A stretch of 64,000 bases of DNA from Caballeronia ptereochthonis (GCF_001545075.1 NZ_FCOB02000028.1:38959-102958); one strand, 5' to 3'. Positions 9,134 through 18,063 are shown, numbered from the stretch's first letter. A program made the numbers and translations. Notes: generated from the sequence alone by a model not told the origin.

Positions 9134-9856
9134 CTAGGCATCCGCCGTCTTCGAGTCCTTCGCGACGCCCACACCCTCCTCCTCCGGCGCCAGTTGCTCC
9201 CAGGTGCTATGCACGTGGCGCCGCAGAAACTCCCCGAGCTTCGCGCCTTCCCGCGCCGACAATAGCTGCACGATGACCTCATGTTCATCGATGGCGGTAT
9301 GCCAGGTTTCCGACGTCACGCTCCCCTGAAACCGATACCGATAAAGCTGCCGGTTCAGCCGCTCGTGCACCTGCCTGAGCGTCGCGTTCTTTGCGGCGGC
9401 GACGATGCTCGTATGGATCGCCTGATTGAGACGGAAGTAGTTCATCCGGTCGCGCCGTTCGTATGCGGCGTGCATCTCGAAATGAAGCGCGCGGATTTCG
9501 GCGATTTCCGCGTCGGTCGCCATCCGGCAGGCCATTTCGCCGCCGAACGCTTCGATCACGCCGAGCACATCGAGCTTCTCGGTGATCTCGGCCGCGCTGA
9601 GTTCCGCCACGACCGCGCCTCGTTTGGGCAGCACGACGACCAGTCCGTCGCCGGCCAGCTCCTTCAGCGCTTCCCGCAACGGCGTGCGCGACACGTCGAG
9701 CCGCTCCGCGAGGGTGCGCTCGCGCAGCCGCTCGCCGGGCTTCAGTTCATCGGTTGCGATCAGCGTGCGCAGACGCTGGGCGATCTGCATCGATAGCAGT
9801 TCATCGGATGTCTCGCCGCCTTCAGGCGCGTCGGTTTCGTCATCGAAGTCCGTCAT
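9134..9856 (-). CDS. GntR-family regulator, FadR (FCD) subfamily
   Basis: The protein is about 240 residues. Its N-terminal winged HTH has the motifs KPGERLRERTLAERLDVSRT and PLREALKELAGDGLVV. An all-helical FCD ligand-binding domain follows (FRLNQAIHTSIVAAA, HEVIVQLLSAREGAKL), with histidines of the kind that hold a metal ion in this subfamily. I chose the ATG at 9856 (MTDFDDETD) because GGATTCAAAGAG precedes it. The frame also has an ATG six codons earlier at 9874 without a clear ribosome site. It is divergent from the gntP operon, with three TGGTATACCA-like sites between them. Confidence 0.9.
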   Translation of the reverse strand: MTDFDDETDAPEGGETSDELLSMQIAQRLRTLIATDELKPGERLRERTLAERLDVSRTPLREALKELAGDGLVVVLPKRGAVVAELSAAEITEKLDVLGVIEAFGGEMACRMATDAEIAEIRALHFEMHAAYERRDRMNYFRLNQAIHTSIVAAAKNATLRQVHERLNRQLYRYRFQGSVTSETWHTAIDEHEVIVQLLSAREGAKLGEFLRRHVHSTWEQLAPEEEGVGVAKDSKTADA

Positions 9857-10301
9857 CTCTTTGAATCCTTCCATTGCCGATTACGGCATGCACAACGCTG
9901 GTATGCCACTTTATCAGCGCACGCCGCACGCCGACAGTCGTCAGATTCCGCGCCGGCAATGGCGTTTCCCCGTACTTGACGGCGTCAGGGCTCATCACTA
10001 TATTTTGGTATACCAAGACAGTGGCAGTCTGATTTCGTCAGAAATCCATTCACCATCAGAAAATAAAATATCCAACGGAGACATCGATCAGATCGCATTG
10101 GCAGCACAGCACGATCAAATAAATCAAAGGCTTGCGCACTCATGCCGACCAACGAATGGCCAAGGTTCGTTCCTCGGATCACCAGTGAGAGATCCTCCAA
10201 AACGGTATACCACGCGACAACGGATAACGGACCGGCCCGACTGGAAAGACGCACGGCCTCGACAAAGAACCGCCGTCCATCGCCAATTCACACGAGTCTT
10301 T
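9857..10301. promoter_or_regulatory. Divergent promoter region of the GntR gene and gntP operon with three operator-like palindromes
   Basis: The 445-bp region without a gene is AT-richer than its flanks. It holds TGGTATGCCA (9899-9908), TTGGTATACCAA (10005-10016, a perfect 12-bp palindrome) and CGGTATACCA (10203-10212). GntR/FCD regulators characteristically bind TGGTATACCA-like inverted repeats. The first site lies just upstream of the regulator start. The third lies about 90 bp before the permease start, where a repressor could block transcription. Confidence 0.7.
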
Positions 10302-11657
10302 ATGCAGCCATCGCTTTACCCCCTGATCGCACCGGCGATCGCCATCTTCCTGCTGGTGCTGCTCATCACGCGGCTCAAGCTGCACCCGTTTCTCGCGCTG
10401 ATCCTCACCTCCGGCTTCCTCGGCAGCGCGGCCGGCCTCGCGCCCACCGCCGTCGTCAAGAGCTTCGAAAAGGGCTTCGGCGGCATCCTCAGTTCGGTCG
10501 GCCTCGTGGTGGGACTCGGCACGATGCTCGGCGGCCTGCTGCTCGAATCCGGCGGCGCGGACCGCATCGCCAACACGTTCATCGGCCTCGGCTCGAAGCG
10601 CTGGATTCCCGCGGCGATTTGCGCGGCCTCGCTGCTGATCGGCTTGCCGCACCTCTTCGATGTCAGTTTCGTCATGCTCGTGCCGCTCGTCTACGCCATC
10701 GCGCATCGCACGAAAAGTCCGCTGATGGCGGTCGGCATTCCGATGGCCGCCGGTCTTTACGTGTCGCACGGACTGCTGCCGCCGCATCCCTCGCCGACGC
10801 TCGCGCTCGCCGCGCTGCACGCCGACGCCGGGCGCACGATCTTCTATGGCCTGATCGTCGCCGTGCCGATGGCGATCCTGTCGGGGCCGGTCTTCACCGC
10901 GTTCGTGATGCGCTTCCTGCCGGTCACGCCGGGCAACGGGCTGTTCTCGCCCGCCGCGGCGGCCGCCGGGGACAAGGCCGAGCGTCCGGTGCCGCCGCTC
11001 GGCCTCGTGCTGACGACCGTGCTGCTGCCGCCGGTCCTCATGATGATCCGCACGTTCGGCCGCAATTACGCGGCAACGGGCACGCCCGCGCGCGAGCTGC
11101 TGGAAACGGTCGGCGATCCGATCGTGTCGCTCCTGATCGCCGTGCTGTTCGCCATCTGGTCGCTCGGCATCCGGAGCGGGCTCACGCTGCCGCGGATCCA
11201 GAAGCTGCTCGGTACGAGCGTCGCGCCCGCCGCCGCCGTGATCCTCATCCTGGGCGCCGGCGGCGGCCTGAAGGAAATGCTGCTGGCGACGCACATCGGC
11301 GATTCGATCGCGCACTGGGCGGTTCACTGGTCGATCTCTCCGCTCCTGCTCGGCTGGGCGGTGGCCGCGCTGATCCGCATCGCGATCGGCTCGGCGACGG
11401 TCGCGACCGTGACGGCCGCCGGCATCGTCGCGCCGATCGCCGCCGCGACGCCCGGCGTGAATCTCGAATTGCTCGTGCTCGCCGTGAGCTCGGGCGGCCT
11501 GATGCTCTCGCACCTGAACGACTCCGGCTTCTGGCTCTTCAAGGAATATTTCCGGCTGAGCGTCGGCGACACGCTCAAGACCTGGACGCTCCTCGTCTCC
11601 TTCCAGTCGCTCGTCGCGCTGGCCGTGATCCTGCTGCTCAATGCGGCCGTCGGCTGA
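10302..11657 (+). CDS. GntP-family gluconate/sugar-acid:H+ symporter
   Basis: The 451-residue inner-membrane permease has about a dozen hydrophobic segments. Family marks are LHPFLALILTSGFLG near the start, the VGLGTMLGGLLLESGGAD loop, the GIPMAAGLYVSHGLLPPHP segment and LSHLNDSGFWLFKEYF near the end. GntP proteins take up gluconate and other aldonates or hydroxy acids; the specificity here is unknown. The ATG at 10302 matches the family N-terminus (MQPSLYPLIAPA), although the ribosome site is weak. It is the first gene of an operon with the SAF-domain dehydrogenase 33 bp downstream. Confidence 0.9.
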   Translation: MQPSLYPLIAPAIAIFLLVLLITRLKLHPFLALILTSGFLGSAAGLAPTAVVKSFEKGFGGILSSVGLVVGLGTMLGGLLLESGGADRIANTFIGLGSKRWIPAAICAASLLIGLPHLFDVSFVMLVPLVYAIAHRTKSPLMAVGIPMAAGLYVSHGLLPPHPSPTLALAALHADAGRTIFYGLIVAVPMAILSGPVFTAFVMRFLPVTPGNGLFSPAAAAAGDKAERPVPPLGLVLTTVLLPPVLMMIRTFGRNYAATGTPARELLETVGDPIVSLLIAVLFAIWSLGIRSGLTLPRIQKLLGTSVAPAAAVILILGAGGGLKEMLLATHIGDSIAHWAVHWSISPLLLGWAVAALIRIAIGSATVATVTAAGIVAPIAAATPGVNLELLVLAVSSGGLMLSHLNDSGFWLFKEYFRLSVGDTLKTWTLLVSFQSLVALAVILLLNAAVG

Positions 11658-11690
11658 ACACGCTTCTCTCGCTACACCAAGGACAGACAC

Positions 11691-13058
11691 ATGAACTACG
11701 AACATCTCTTCAAGACGCTCGGCAGACGCCCGATCCGCATGGCGCTCGTCGGTCCGAAAGGCGGCTTCGGCCGGTCGCTGGTCGTGCAGTGCCGTGCGCT
11801 GCCGAGCCTGGAGATCGCCGCGCTCTGCGACCTCGACATCGACGGCACGCTCGCCACCCTCGCCTCGCTCGGATTCGACGCCGGCGCCGCGACCGTCTGC
11901 AACGACGCCGATGACGTGAAAGCGGCGCGCGCCGCGGGCCGCATCGCGCTGGTCGGCGACTACGCGTTGCTCGACGCGGTGGAGCTCGACATCGTCGTGG
12001 AGGCGACCGGACAGCCCGAAGTCAGCGTCAGGATCGCGGAGAACGCGTTGAGGCGCGGCGTGCACGTCGCGATGGCGACGAAGGAAACCGATTCGGTCGT
12101 CGGACCTTATCTGAACCAGCTCGCGATCGAGAACGGTGTCGTCTACACGACGCCCGACGGCGACCAGCCGAGCAACCTGATCGGCCTCGTCACGTGGGCG
12201 CGCGTGCTCGGCTTCGAGGTGGTGGCCGCCGGCAAGTCGAGCGAATACGACTTCATCTACGATCCGGCGGCGCACACCGTCGACTATCTGGACGAGCGGC
12301 ACGCCGTTTCGCTCGATGCGTGCTGGACGCTCGGCGACGATATCTCCGCGACGCTCGCCGCGCGCCGCCAGGCGCTCTCGATGCTGCCGCAAAGCGCGAC
12401 GCCCGATTATTGCGAACTGAACGTGGTGTCGAATTCGACGGGCCTGCCGCCGGCCGCCGAGGCCCTCAACTACCCGCTCGCGCGCATCACCGAACTGGCG
12501 GACATCTTCGTGCCGCGGGAAGACGGCGGCATCCTGGCGCGCACGGGCGTGGTCGACGTGTTCAACTGCCTGCGTCGTCCGGACGACGTGAGCTTCGGCG
12601 GCGGTGTGTTCGTCGTCGTGCGCTGCAAGGACGACGAGACCTGGCAGTTGCTGAAGCAGAAGGGACACCTCGTCGGCAGGAACGGGCGCTATGCATGCAT
12701 CTATCTGCCGTATCACCTGATGGGCCTCGAAACCCCGATGAGTCTCTTCTCCGCCGTGCTGCTCGGCCAGCCGACGGGCAGCGCGACGCAACGGCCGCAT
12801 GCGCGGATGGTTGCGCGGGCGACGCGCGACTTCAAGGCGGGCGAGACGCTCGCGATGGGCGGCCATCATCACACGATCGAAGGCGTGACGCCGCTTCTGT
12901 TCGACCGCGTCGAAGCCGGCGATGCCGCGCCGTTCTATCTGGCGGCGAACAAGCGTCTCGTGAGCGATGTCGCGAAGGGCGAACTGGTGCCGCTCGCCGC
13001 GCTCGATCTCGAGGGCTCGGCGCTTCATGCCGCATGGCGGCGCAACCCGTCCGCGTGA
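11691..13058 (+). CDS. NAD(P)-binding oxidoreductase, homoserine-dehydrogenase-like, with C-terminal SAF-like domain
   Basis: The 455-residue cytosolic protein has an N-terminal Rossmann fold whose dinucleotide loop is MALVGPKGGFGRSL. The strand IVVEATGQPEVSV and HVAMATKETDSVVGPYL, recalling homoserine and aspartate-semialdehyde dehydrogenases, follow. The last 90 residues (ARATRDFKAGETL, LAANKRLVSDVAKGELV) look like an SAF domain. The family is often listed only as a SAF-domain or homoserine-dehydrogenase-like protein, and I know no certain reaction. Between a sugar-acid permease and a lactonase-type amidohydrolase, an oxidation or oxido-isomerisation of a branched or aldonic acid is a reasonable guess. 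Confidence 0.75.
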   Translation: MNYEHLFKTLGRRPIRMALVGPKGGFGRSLVVQCRALPSLEIAALCDLDIDGTLATLASLGFDAGAATVCNDADDVKAARAAGRIALVGDYALLDAVELDIVVEATGQPEVSVRIAENALRRGVHVAMATKETDSVVGPYLNQLAIENGVVYTTPDGDQPSNLIGLVTWARVLGFEVVAAGKSSEYDFIYDPAAHTVDYLDERHAVSLDACWTLGDDISATLAARRQALSMLPQSATPDYCELNVVSNSTGLPPAAEALNYPLARITELADIFVPREDGGILARTGVVDVFNCLRRPDDVSFGGGVFVVVRCKDDETWQLLKQKGHLVGRNGRYACIYLPYHLMGLETPMSLFSAVLLGQPTGSATQRPHARMVARATRDFKAGETLAMGGHHHTIEGVTPLLFDRVEAGDAAPFYLAANKRLVSDVAKGELVPLAALDLEGSALHAAWRRNPSA

Positions 13059-13143
13059 GCGCGCCCGAACCGATGCGACTTTCGCGTCCTGGAGAGCGCT
13101 CAGCCGGAGACAGCTCGCGCCCAACCATTGGAAGGACATCCCG

Positions 13144-14073
13144 ATGACCACCCAACCGCAAAACGACCTTGGATTCACCCTGCCGATCCTCGACGCGCAC
13201 CATCATTTCTGGGACCTGTCGGACGGCACGTTTCCCTGGCTCACCGACGAATACGACGAGGCGTTCTTCCTCGGCGACTATCGCCGCATGTGCAGCGATT
13301 TTCTGCCGGAGCAATACCGCCGCGCGACGGCGGGCTTCGATGTGATCGGCACCGTGCACGTCGAGGCCGAGCGTTCGCGAAAGGAGCAGGTGCGCGAGAC
13401 CGAATGGCTCGCGCAACTGAACGCGAAAACCGGGCTGCCGAGCGCGATCGTCGGACATGTGTTTTTCGTGCAGCCGGATTGCGAGGCGATCCTCGCGGGC
13501 CACGCGAAGAGTCCGCTCGCGCGCGGCGTGCGCTCGAAGCCGGAAATCTCGGCGGGCCCCGGCGATTCGGTACGCGGCCGCCCAGGCACGATGCAGGACG
13601 ACGCCTGGCTGCGCGGACTCGCCCTCCTCGACAGGTACGGCTTCTCATGGGACTTGCGCGTGCCGTACTGGCATCTGGAAGAAGCGGCCGAAGTCGCGCG
13701 CGCATTCCCGAACACGCCGATCGTGACGAATCACCTCGGCCTGCCGCTCGACCGCTCGGAAGAAGGTATCGCGATCTGGCGCCGCGGGATGGAAGCGCTC
13801 GCGGCGTGTCCGAACGTGTACCTGAAGGTATCGGAACTGGGACTGCCGAACGGCAGGTGGGACAGTGCGAGCAACCGCCGCGTGATCCGCGAGGCCGTGC
13901 AGCTGTTCGGCTACGACCGCTCGATGTTCGCGAGCAACCTGCCGGTGGGCAACCTGTCGGCGAGCATGACGGAGATTGTCGCCGATGTGCTCGCGGCGCT
14001 CCCGCAAGCCACCGAAGCCGAACTGCGCACGCTTTTCGCCACCACGGCGCAGCGTTTCTATCGTATCGGCTGA
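13144..14073 (+). CDS. Amidohydrolase of the lactonase type (COG3618, LigI/fuconolactonase-like)
   Basis: The 309-residue protein with a metal-dependent TIM-barrel fold opens with the HxH motif LDAHHHFWDL. It also has GTVHVEAERS, the barrel strand IVTNHLGLPLD with a conserved His, and the closing strand MFASNLPVGNLS. Many relatives (LigI, L-fucono-lactonase) have Asp in a 'GSDWP' motif at that last position. Here the place is Asn ('ASNLP'), a variant I believe also occurs in other COG3618 subgroups. The start at 13144 follows GGAAGGACATCCCG. The expected reaction is lactone or related ester hydrolysis in the pathway fed by the gntP permease. Confidence 0.82.
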   Translation: MTTQPQNDLGFTLPILDAHHHFWDLSDGTFPWLTDEYDEAFFLGDYRRMCSDFLPEQYRRATAGFDVIGTVHVEAERSRKEQVRETEWLAQLNAKTGLPSAIVGHVFFVQPDCEAILAGHAKSPLARGVRSKPEISAGPGDSVRGRPGTMQDDAWLRGLALLDRYGFSWDLRVPYWHLEEAAEVARAFPNTPIVTNHLGLPLDRSEEGIAIWRRGMEALAACPNVYLKVSELGLPNGRWDSASNRRVIREAVQLFGYDRSMFASNLPVGNLSASMTEIVADVLAALPQATEAELRTLFATTAQRFYRIG

Positions 14074-14111
14074 CACCGCGGCCGCCACACAAGAATCCAA
14101 TGGAGACAGGC

Positions 14112-15413
14112 ATGCAGACCATCGACGAAAACTCGCTCTTCAGGAAAATATCCGTGCGCATCCTGCCGGTCCTGATGCTCGGTTTTTTCTTCTCGTACCT
14201 GAATCGCGTGAACGTCGGCTTCGCCAAGCTGCAGATGGCGAGCGACCTGCAATTCAGCGACGCCGTCTACGGCTTCGGCGCGGGCATTTTCTTTCTCGGC
14301 TACTTCCTGCTGGAAGTGCCGAGCAACGTGATCCTGCACAAAGTGGGCGCGCGGCGCTGGATCTCGCGCATCATGGTGACATGGGGCCTGCTCTCCTGCG
14401 CGACCATCTTCATCCGCACGCCGACGCAGTTCTACGTGATGCGCTTTCTGCTCGGACTCGCCGAAGCCGGCTTCATCCCCGGCGCGATCTACTACATGAG
14501 CCAGTGGTATCCCGCGGCGCGACGCGGCCGCGCGTGGGGCGTGTTCTATATCGCGCTGGCGTCGTCCGGCGTGATCGGCGGGCTCGTGTCCGGCTCGGTC
14601 CTGCAGTTCATGTCAGGCGTCGGCGGAATGCGCGGCTGGCAATGGCTGATTCTGGTCGAAGGCATCCCGACCGTGCTGCTCGGCATCTACATCTTCTTCC
14701 GCATGAGCGAGGACATCGGCCGCGTCAAATGGCTCGCGGAAGCCGAAAAGGCTCATCTGACGAGCGTGCTCGCCGCCGAGAACCGCGACAAGCTTGCGCA
14801 CGGCTTCGCCGGTCTGCTTGCGAACGGGCGGATCTGGGCGCTCGTCGTGATCTACTTCGTCTACAACATGGGCCTCTACGCAATCAGTTTCTGGATGCCC
14901 ACGCTCGTCCAGAAGATGGGCGTGACCGACGCCCTGACCATCGGCGTGCTGACCGCCATTCCGGGCGTGTGCGCTATCGTCAGCATGCTCGTGTTCGGCT
15001 ACAGCGCCGATCGTCACAACGAACGCAAGTGGCATCTCATCGCCGCGTTCTCGATGGCGGCCACCGGCTTCGCACTCTGCGTGCTGTGGCAGAACCAGCC
15101 GGTGCTCGGCGTGATCGCGCTGTGTTTCGCGAACATGGGCGTGCTGTCGATTCCCGCGCTCTTCTGGAGCCTGCCGACCGCGTTCCTCACGGGCGTGACA
15201 GCGGCCGCCGGCATTGCAATGATCAATGCGATCGGCAATCTCGCGGGCTTCGTTTCGCCGTACATGATCGGCTATCTGAAAGACCTGACGGGCCGCACCG
15301 ATACCGCGCTGTTCGTCGTGTCGGGCGGGCTGGTGCTGGGGGCGCTGCTCGTTGCGGCCGTCCTGCGCCTGCGACGTCATGGCAGCACAGAGGCCGCGCA
15401 GGTCCAATCCTGA
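14112..15413 (+). CDS. MFS transporter, ACS (hydroxy-acid/phthalate) type
   Basis: The 433-residue membrane protein has the ACS signature FSYLNRVNVGFAKLQM in the first helix, LLEVPSNVILHKVGARR after helix two and RFLLGLAEAGFIPGAIYYMS in helices four and five. The ATG at 14112 is preceded by GGAGACAGGC. A second in-frame ATG four codons earlier overlaps that ribosome site. It is the last gene of the gntP operon, 38 bp after the amidohydrolase. The operon thus has two different carriers, perhaps one for the lactone or acid form and one for a breakdown product. Confidence 0.9.
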   Translation: MQTIDENSLFRKISVRILPVLMLGFFFSYLNRVNVGFAKLQMASDLQFSDAVYGFGAGIFFLGYFLLEVPSNVILHKVGARRWISRIMVTWGLLSCATIFIRTPTQFYVMRFLLGLAEAGFIPGAIYYMSQWYPAARRGRAWGVFYIALASSGVIGGLVSGSVLQFMSGVGGMRGWQWLILVEGIPTVLLGIYIFFRMSEDIGRVKWLAEAEKAHLTSVLAAENRDKLAHGFAGLLANGRIWALVVIYFVYNMGLYAISFWMPTLVQKMGVTDALTIGVLTAIPGVCAIVSMLVFGYSADRHNERKWHLIAAFSMAATGFALCVLWQNQPVLGVIALCFANMGVLSIPALFWSLPTAFLTGVTAAAGIAMINAIGNLAGFVSPYMIGYLKDLTGRTDTALFVVSGGLVLGALLVAAVLRLRRHGSTEAAQVQS

Positions 15414-15430
15414 TGGTACGGGTTGCCAGC

Positions 15431-15453
15431 CGCGCAGGGCGTTGACCTGCGCG
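15431..15453. terminator. Hairpin between convergent genes
   Basis: CGCGCAGG (15431-15438) and CCTGCGCG (15446-15453) form a perfect 8-bp stem with a 7-base loop. It lies between the stop of the MFS gene and the stop of the convergent flavin monooxygenase gene. No long T tract follows on either strand, so termination strength is uncertain. Confidence 0.45.
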
Positions 15454-15491
15454 ATGCGAGCTTCTCGCGCGCGGCCGTGAACACGCTGGTT

Positions 15492-16823
15492 TCACCGCCC
15501 GTCGAAAAAGCGATTGCGCGGCCTCGGCAAGCCGAGATGCTCGCGCAAGGTCGCGCCTTCATAAGCGCGCCGGAAGATGCCGCGCCGCCGCAGTTCCGGC
15601 ACCACCTTGTCGACGAAATCGTCGAGGCCCGCGGGCAGGAAGGGAAACATGACGTTGAATCCGTCGCAGCCTTCCTCGACGAGCCATTGCTCCATCTCGT
15701 CGGCGATGTCGCGCGCCGTGCCGATCATCTGCAAGCCCGAATACCCGCCCACGCGCTGCGCCAGCTGCCGAATGGTCAGTCCTTCCGCGCGCGCCATCTC
15801 GATCACGCGCTCACGTGAACTGCGGCTCGCGTTGGTCTCGGGAATCCCGGGCAAGGGGCCGTCCGGATCGAACGACGAGACATCGTGACCCAGCGCGATC
15901 GACAGCGATGCGATGCCGCTGTCGTAGTGAACGAAGGTGTCGAGCAGCGCGCGTTTCTCGAGGGCTTCGTCGCGCGAGTCGCCCACCACGACGAACGCGC
16001 CCGGCAGGATCTTCAGATGATCGCGCTCGCGCCCGATTCGCTCCATGCGCCCCTTGACGTCGGCGTAGAAGCGCTTGCCTGCATCGAGGTTCGGCTGCGC
16101 GGTGAACACCGCGTCGGCGGTTTCGGCGGCGAGCTGCCTGCCCGCTTCCGACGAACCCGCCTGCACCACCACGGGCCAGCCCTGTACCGGACGCGCGATG
16201 TTGAGCGGACCGCGCACCGAGAGATAGTCGCCCTTGTGATCCAGCACGTGCAGCTTCGCGGGGTCGAAGAAAAGGCCGCTTTCGGTGTCGCGCACGAACG
16301 CGTCGTCGGCCCAGCTGTCCCACAGGCCCGTCACGACGTCGTAGAACTCGCGTGCACGCCGGTAGCGCTCGTCGTGCTCCATGTGCTCCTCGCGGCCGAA
16401 GTTGCGCGCCGCATCGGGATTGGACGTGGTCACGAGATTCCATCCGGCGCGCCCGTCGCTCAGATGATCGAGCGAGGCGAAGCGGCGCGCGATGTGATAC
16501 GGCTCGTCGAAGGTCGTCGACGCGGTGCCGACCAGCCCGATCCGCTCGGTGACCGACGCCAGCGCCGACAGCAGCGTGAACGGCTCGAACGAAGTCGCGG
16601 TGTGGCTGCGCTTGAGCGCAGCGACCGGCATGTTGAGCACGGCGAGATGATCGGCCATGAAGAACGCATCGAAGCAGACCTTTTCCAGCGTCTGCACGAA
16701 GCGCTTGAGATGCCGGAAGTTGAAGTTGGCGTCGGGATAGGCGCCGGGAAAGCGCCATGCGCCGGTATGCAGGCTGACCGGGCGCATGAATGCGCCGAGA
16801 TGGAGTTGTCTGGAACGGGTCAT
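15492..16823 (-). CDS. FMNH2-dependent monooxygenase, NtaA/SnaA/DszA family
   Basis: The 443-residue luciferase-like monooxygenase resembles nitrilotriacetate, EDTA and dibenzothiophene-sulfone monooxygenases, which need reduced FMN from a separate reductase. Family marks are HLGAFMRPVSLHTGAWR at the start, FDAFFMADHLAV, GRAGWNLVTTSNPDAARNFG, HKGDYLSVRGPLN and PVVVQAGSSEAGRQLAAETAD. The ATG at 16823 begins MTRSRQLHLGAF. No flavin reductase gene is in the window. It lies downstream of the CmcJ-like gene and the 82-aa gene on the same strand, 95 bp away. A role in opening an organosulfur or aminocarboxylate compound fits the nearby MetQ and YeiH genes. Confidence 0.88.
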   Translation of the reverse strand: MTRSRQLHLGAFMRPVSLHTGAWRFPGAYPDANFNFRHLKRFVQTLEKVCFDAFFMADHLAVLNMPVAALKRSHTATSFEPFTLLSALASVTERIGLVGTASTTFDEPYHIARRFASLDHLSDGRAGWNLVTTSNPDAARNFGREEHMEHDERYRRAREFYDVVTGLWDSWADDAFVRDTESGLFFDPAKLHVLDHKGDYLSVRGPLNIARPVQGWPVVVQAGSSEAGRQLAAETADAVFTAQPNLDAGKRFYADVKGRMERIGRERDHLKILPGAFVVVGDSRDEALEKRALLDTFVHYDSGIASLSIALGHDVSSFDPDGPLPGIPETNASRSSRERVIEMARAEGLTIRQLAQRVGGYSGLQMIGTARDIADEMEQWLVEEGCDGFNVMFPFLPAGLDDFVDKVVPELRRRGIFRRAYEGATLREHLGLPRPRNRFFDGR

Positions 16824-16918
16824 CGTGTGAAGTGACGGCGAGTCGCGGGCAAGGCAAAGGTACCGCAAGGCGCCGATCGCCGCTTGAACCGGTTTCGGCG
16901 CCCGCTTGCCGCGCTCGC

Positions 16919-17761
16919 TCAGAAGAACAGCAGCGTGCGCAACTCGATGCTTCGGCGCGGCCGCGCATCGGGCGGCGAGGCGGGATCGTCGAACGCGGTG
17001 TGCGCCGTGAAACGCGCGATGTCGTCGCCGGCCGAATCGTAGATCTTGATGAGCAGCGCCTCGTCGGGCGTCATGCGCGGGAAGTAGTACCAGCGATGCT
17101 GCGCGTTGTGGACGAACGCGTAGGTCTCGCCGGTCATCGTCGGGTAGATGAAGTCCTGCGCGACGGCGTCGCGAGGATCGATGCTGCGCGAGTCGCAGAG
17201 CGCGAGCGGCGACGATTCGACGACCTCGCCCACCGGCCGCCACAGGTTCACGATCGCGAAACGCCCGCGAAGCAGCCGCGCGGCTTCCTCGGCGGGCAGA
17301 TGATCGCGCACGCGACGCGGTCCGGACACGAAGGTCTGATCGTTGTGGATCAGATGAACCGGCTCCTTCACGCCGCCCGCACGCGCGGCCCCGCCGTCGC
17401 GCAGCGTGTGATCGAAGATGACCACGCGCTTCGCACCCGTCCACTGCTTCAGCAGCCGTTCGGACTGCGCGTAATACGTCGAGCGGATCGCGGCTTCGCC
17501 GGAGAAGTCGGCGAGCGCGGGCGTCGAGCGATGCAGCTCGAAGCCGTTCCTGTCGAGCGAAAGTCCGCCCGGCGGCGGGCGCAGGCGCGCATTCGAGATC
17601 GTCACCGTGCGCGCGCGGTATTCGCCAGTGCGGCGCGGCACGCCCGGCGGCGGATCGTAGGCGTAGGAAACCGGCTTCACGCCGGTCGGCACGAGATAGT
17701 TCAACTCGGCCTGTACTTCGAATTGCTGTTCCGTCTCTTTTTCGACGACGATATCGCTCAT
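16919..17761 (-). CDS. CmcJ/NvfI-family oxidoreductase
   Basis: The 280-residue protein resembles the CmcJ ('P8 subunit' of cephamycin 7-alpha-methoxylase) and NvfI families. I recognise it from the pattern RTVTISNARLRPPPGGLSLD, VVIFDHTLRD, HNDQTFVSGPRRVRDHLP, FAIVNLWRPVGEVVESSPLA and HRWYYFPRMTPDEALLIK, followed by FTAHTAFDDP. This is the usual order in this family, some members of which are iron/2-oxoglutarate-type oxygenases. H and D residues for metal binding are plentiful (FDHT, HNDQ, HTAFDD), but I cannot name the triad with certainty. The ATG at 17761 follows GGAGCGAATC. It is probably co-transcribed with the 82-aa gene 37 bp upstream and the flavin monooxygenase downstream. Confidence 0.8.
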   Translation of the reverse strand: MSDIVVEKETEQQFEVQAELNYLVPTGVKPVSYAYDPPPGVPRRTGEYRARTVTISNARLRPPPGGLSLDRNGFELHRSTPALADFSGEAAIRSTYYAQSERLLKQWTGAKRVVIFDHTLRDGGAARAGGVKEPVHLIHNDQTFVSGPRRVRDHLPAEEAARLLRGRFAIVNLWRPVGEVVESSPLALCDSRSIDPRDAVAQDFIYPTMTGETYAFVHNAQHRWYYFPRMTPDEALLIKIYDSAGDDIARFTAHTAFDDPASPPDARPRRSIELRTLLFF

Positions 17762-17798
17762 GATTCGCTCCACGATGAATTGCCCGATCGCATCCGCC

Positions 17799-18047
17799 TC
17801 AATGCGGCGGCGCTTCGGCAGGGAGCTGGAACGCGTCGACGGTATAGCCCATGTTGAAATAGCCGGCTCGCGCATAGACCGCGATATGTTCGAGCTGATC
17901 CGCGCGCGTGGCCGCATCTTCGGCAGGTTCCTTCATTGCCGCCGCGCGGGCGCTCGCGTCTTGCGCCGCACGCGTGGCGAAGCGCTCGCGCACGCGCAGC
18001 GCCGGGCCGGAAAGCACCTGCCAGTACTGCATCAAGAAGTGCGACAT
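17799..18047 (-). CDS. 82-residue hypothetical protein heading the CmcJ/monooxygenase operon
   Basis: The short gene has a very good ribosome site, AGGAGGCGAGCC, directly before the ATG at 18047, so it is probably translated. The product (MSHFLMQYWQVLSGPALRV at the start) has no Cys, no signal peptide and an Ala-rich charged middle. A hydrophobic/aromatic C-terminal part follows (IAVYARAGYFNMGYTVDAF). I do not recognise the family. Being first in the operon, 37 bp before the CmcJ-like gene, it may be a partner or small subunit of that oxygenase (inference). Confidence 0.65.
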   Translation of the reverse strand: MSHFLMQYWQVLSGPALRVRERFATRAAQDASARAAAMKEPAEDAATRADQLEHIAVYARAGYFNMGYTVDAFQLPAEAPPH

Positions 18048-18063
18048 GGCTCGCCTCCTGATC

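Noticed and set aside
10179..13178. A 999-codon open frame on the minus strand
   Set aside because: It lies antisense to gntP and the SAF-domain dehydrogenase, is Arg/His/Asp-rich like other antisense frames in GC-rich DNA, and has no domain.
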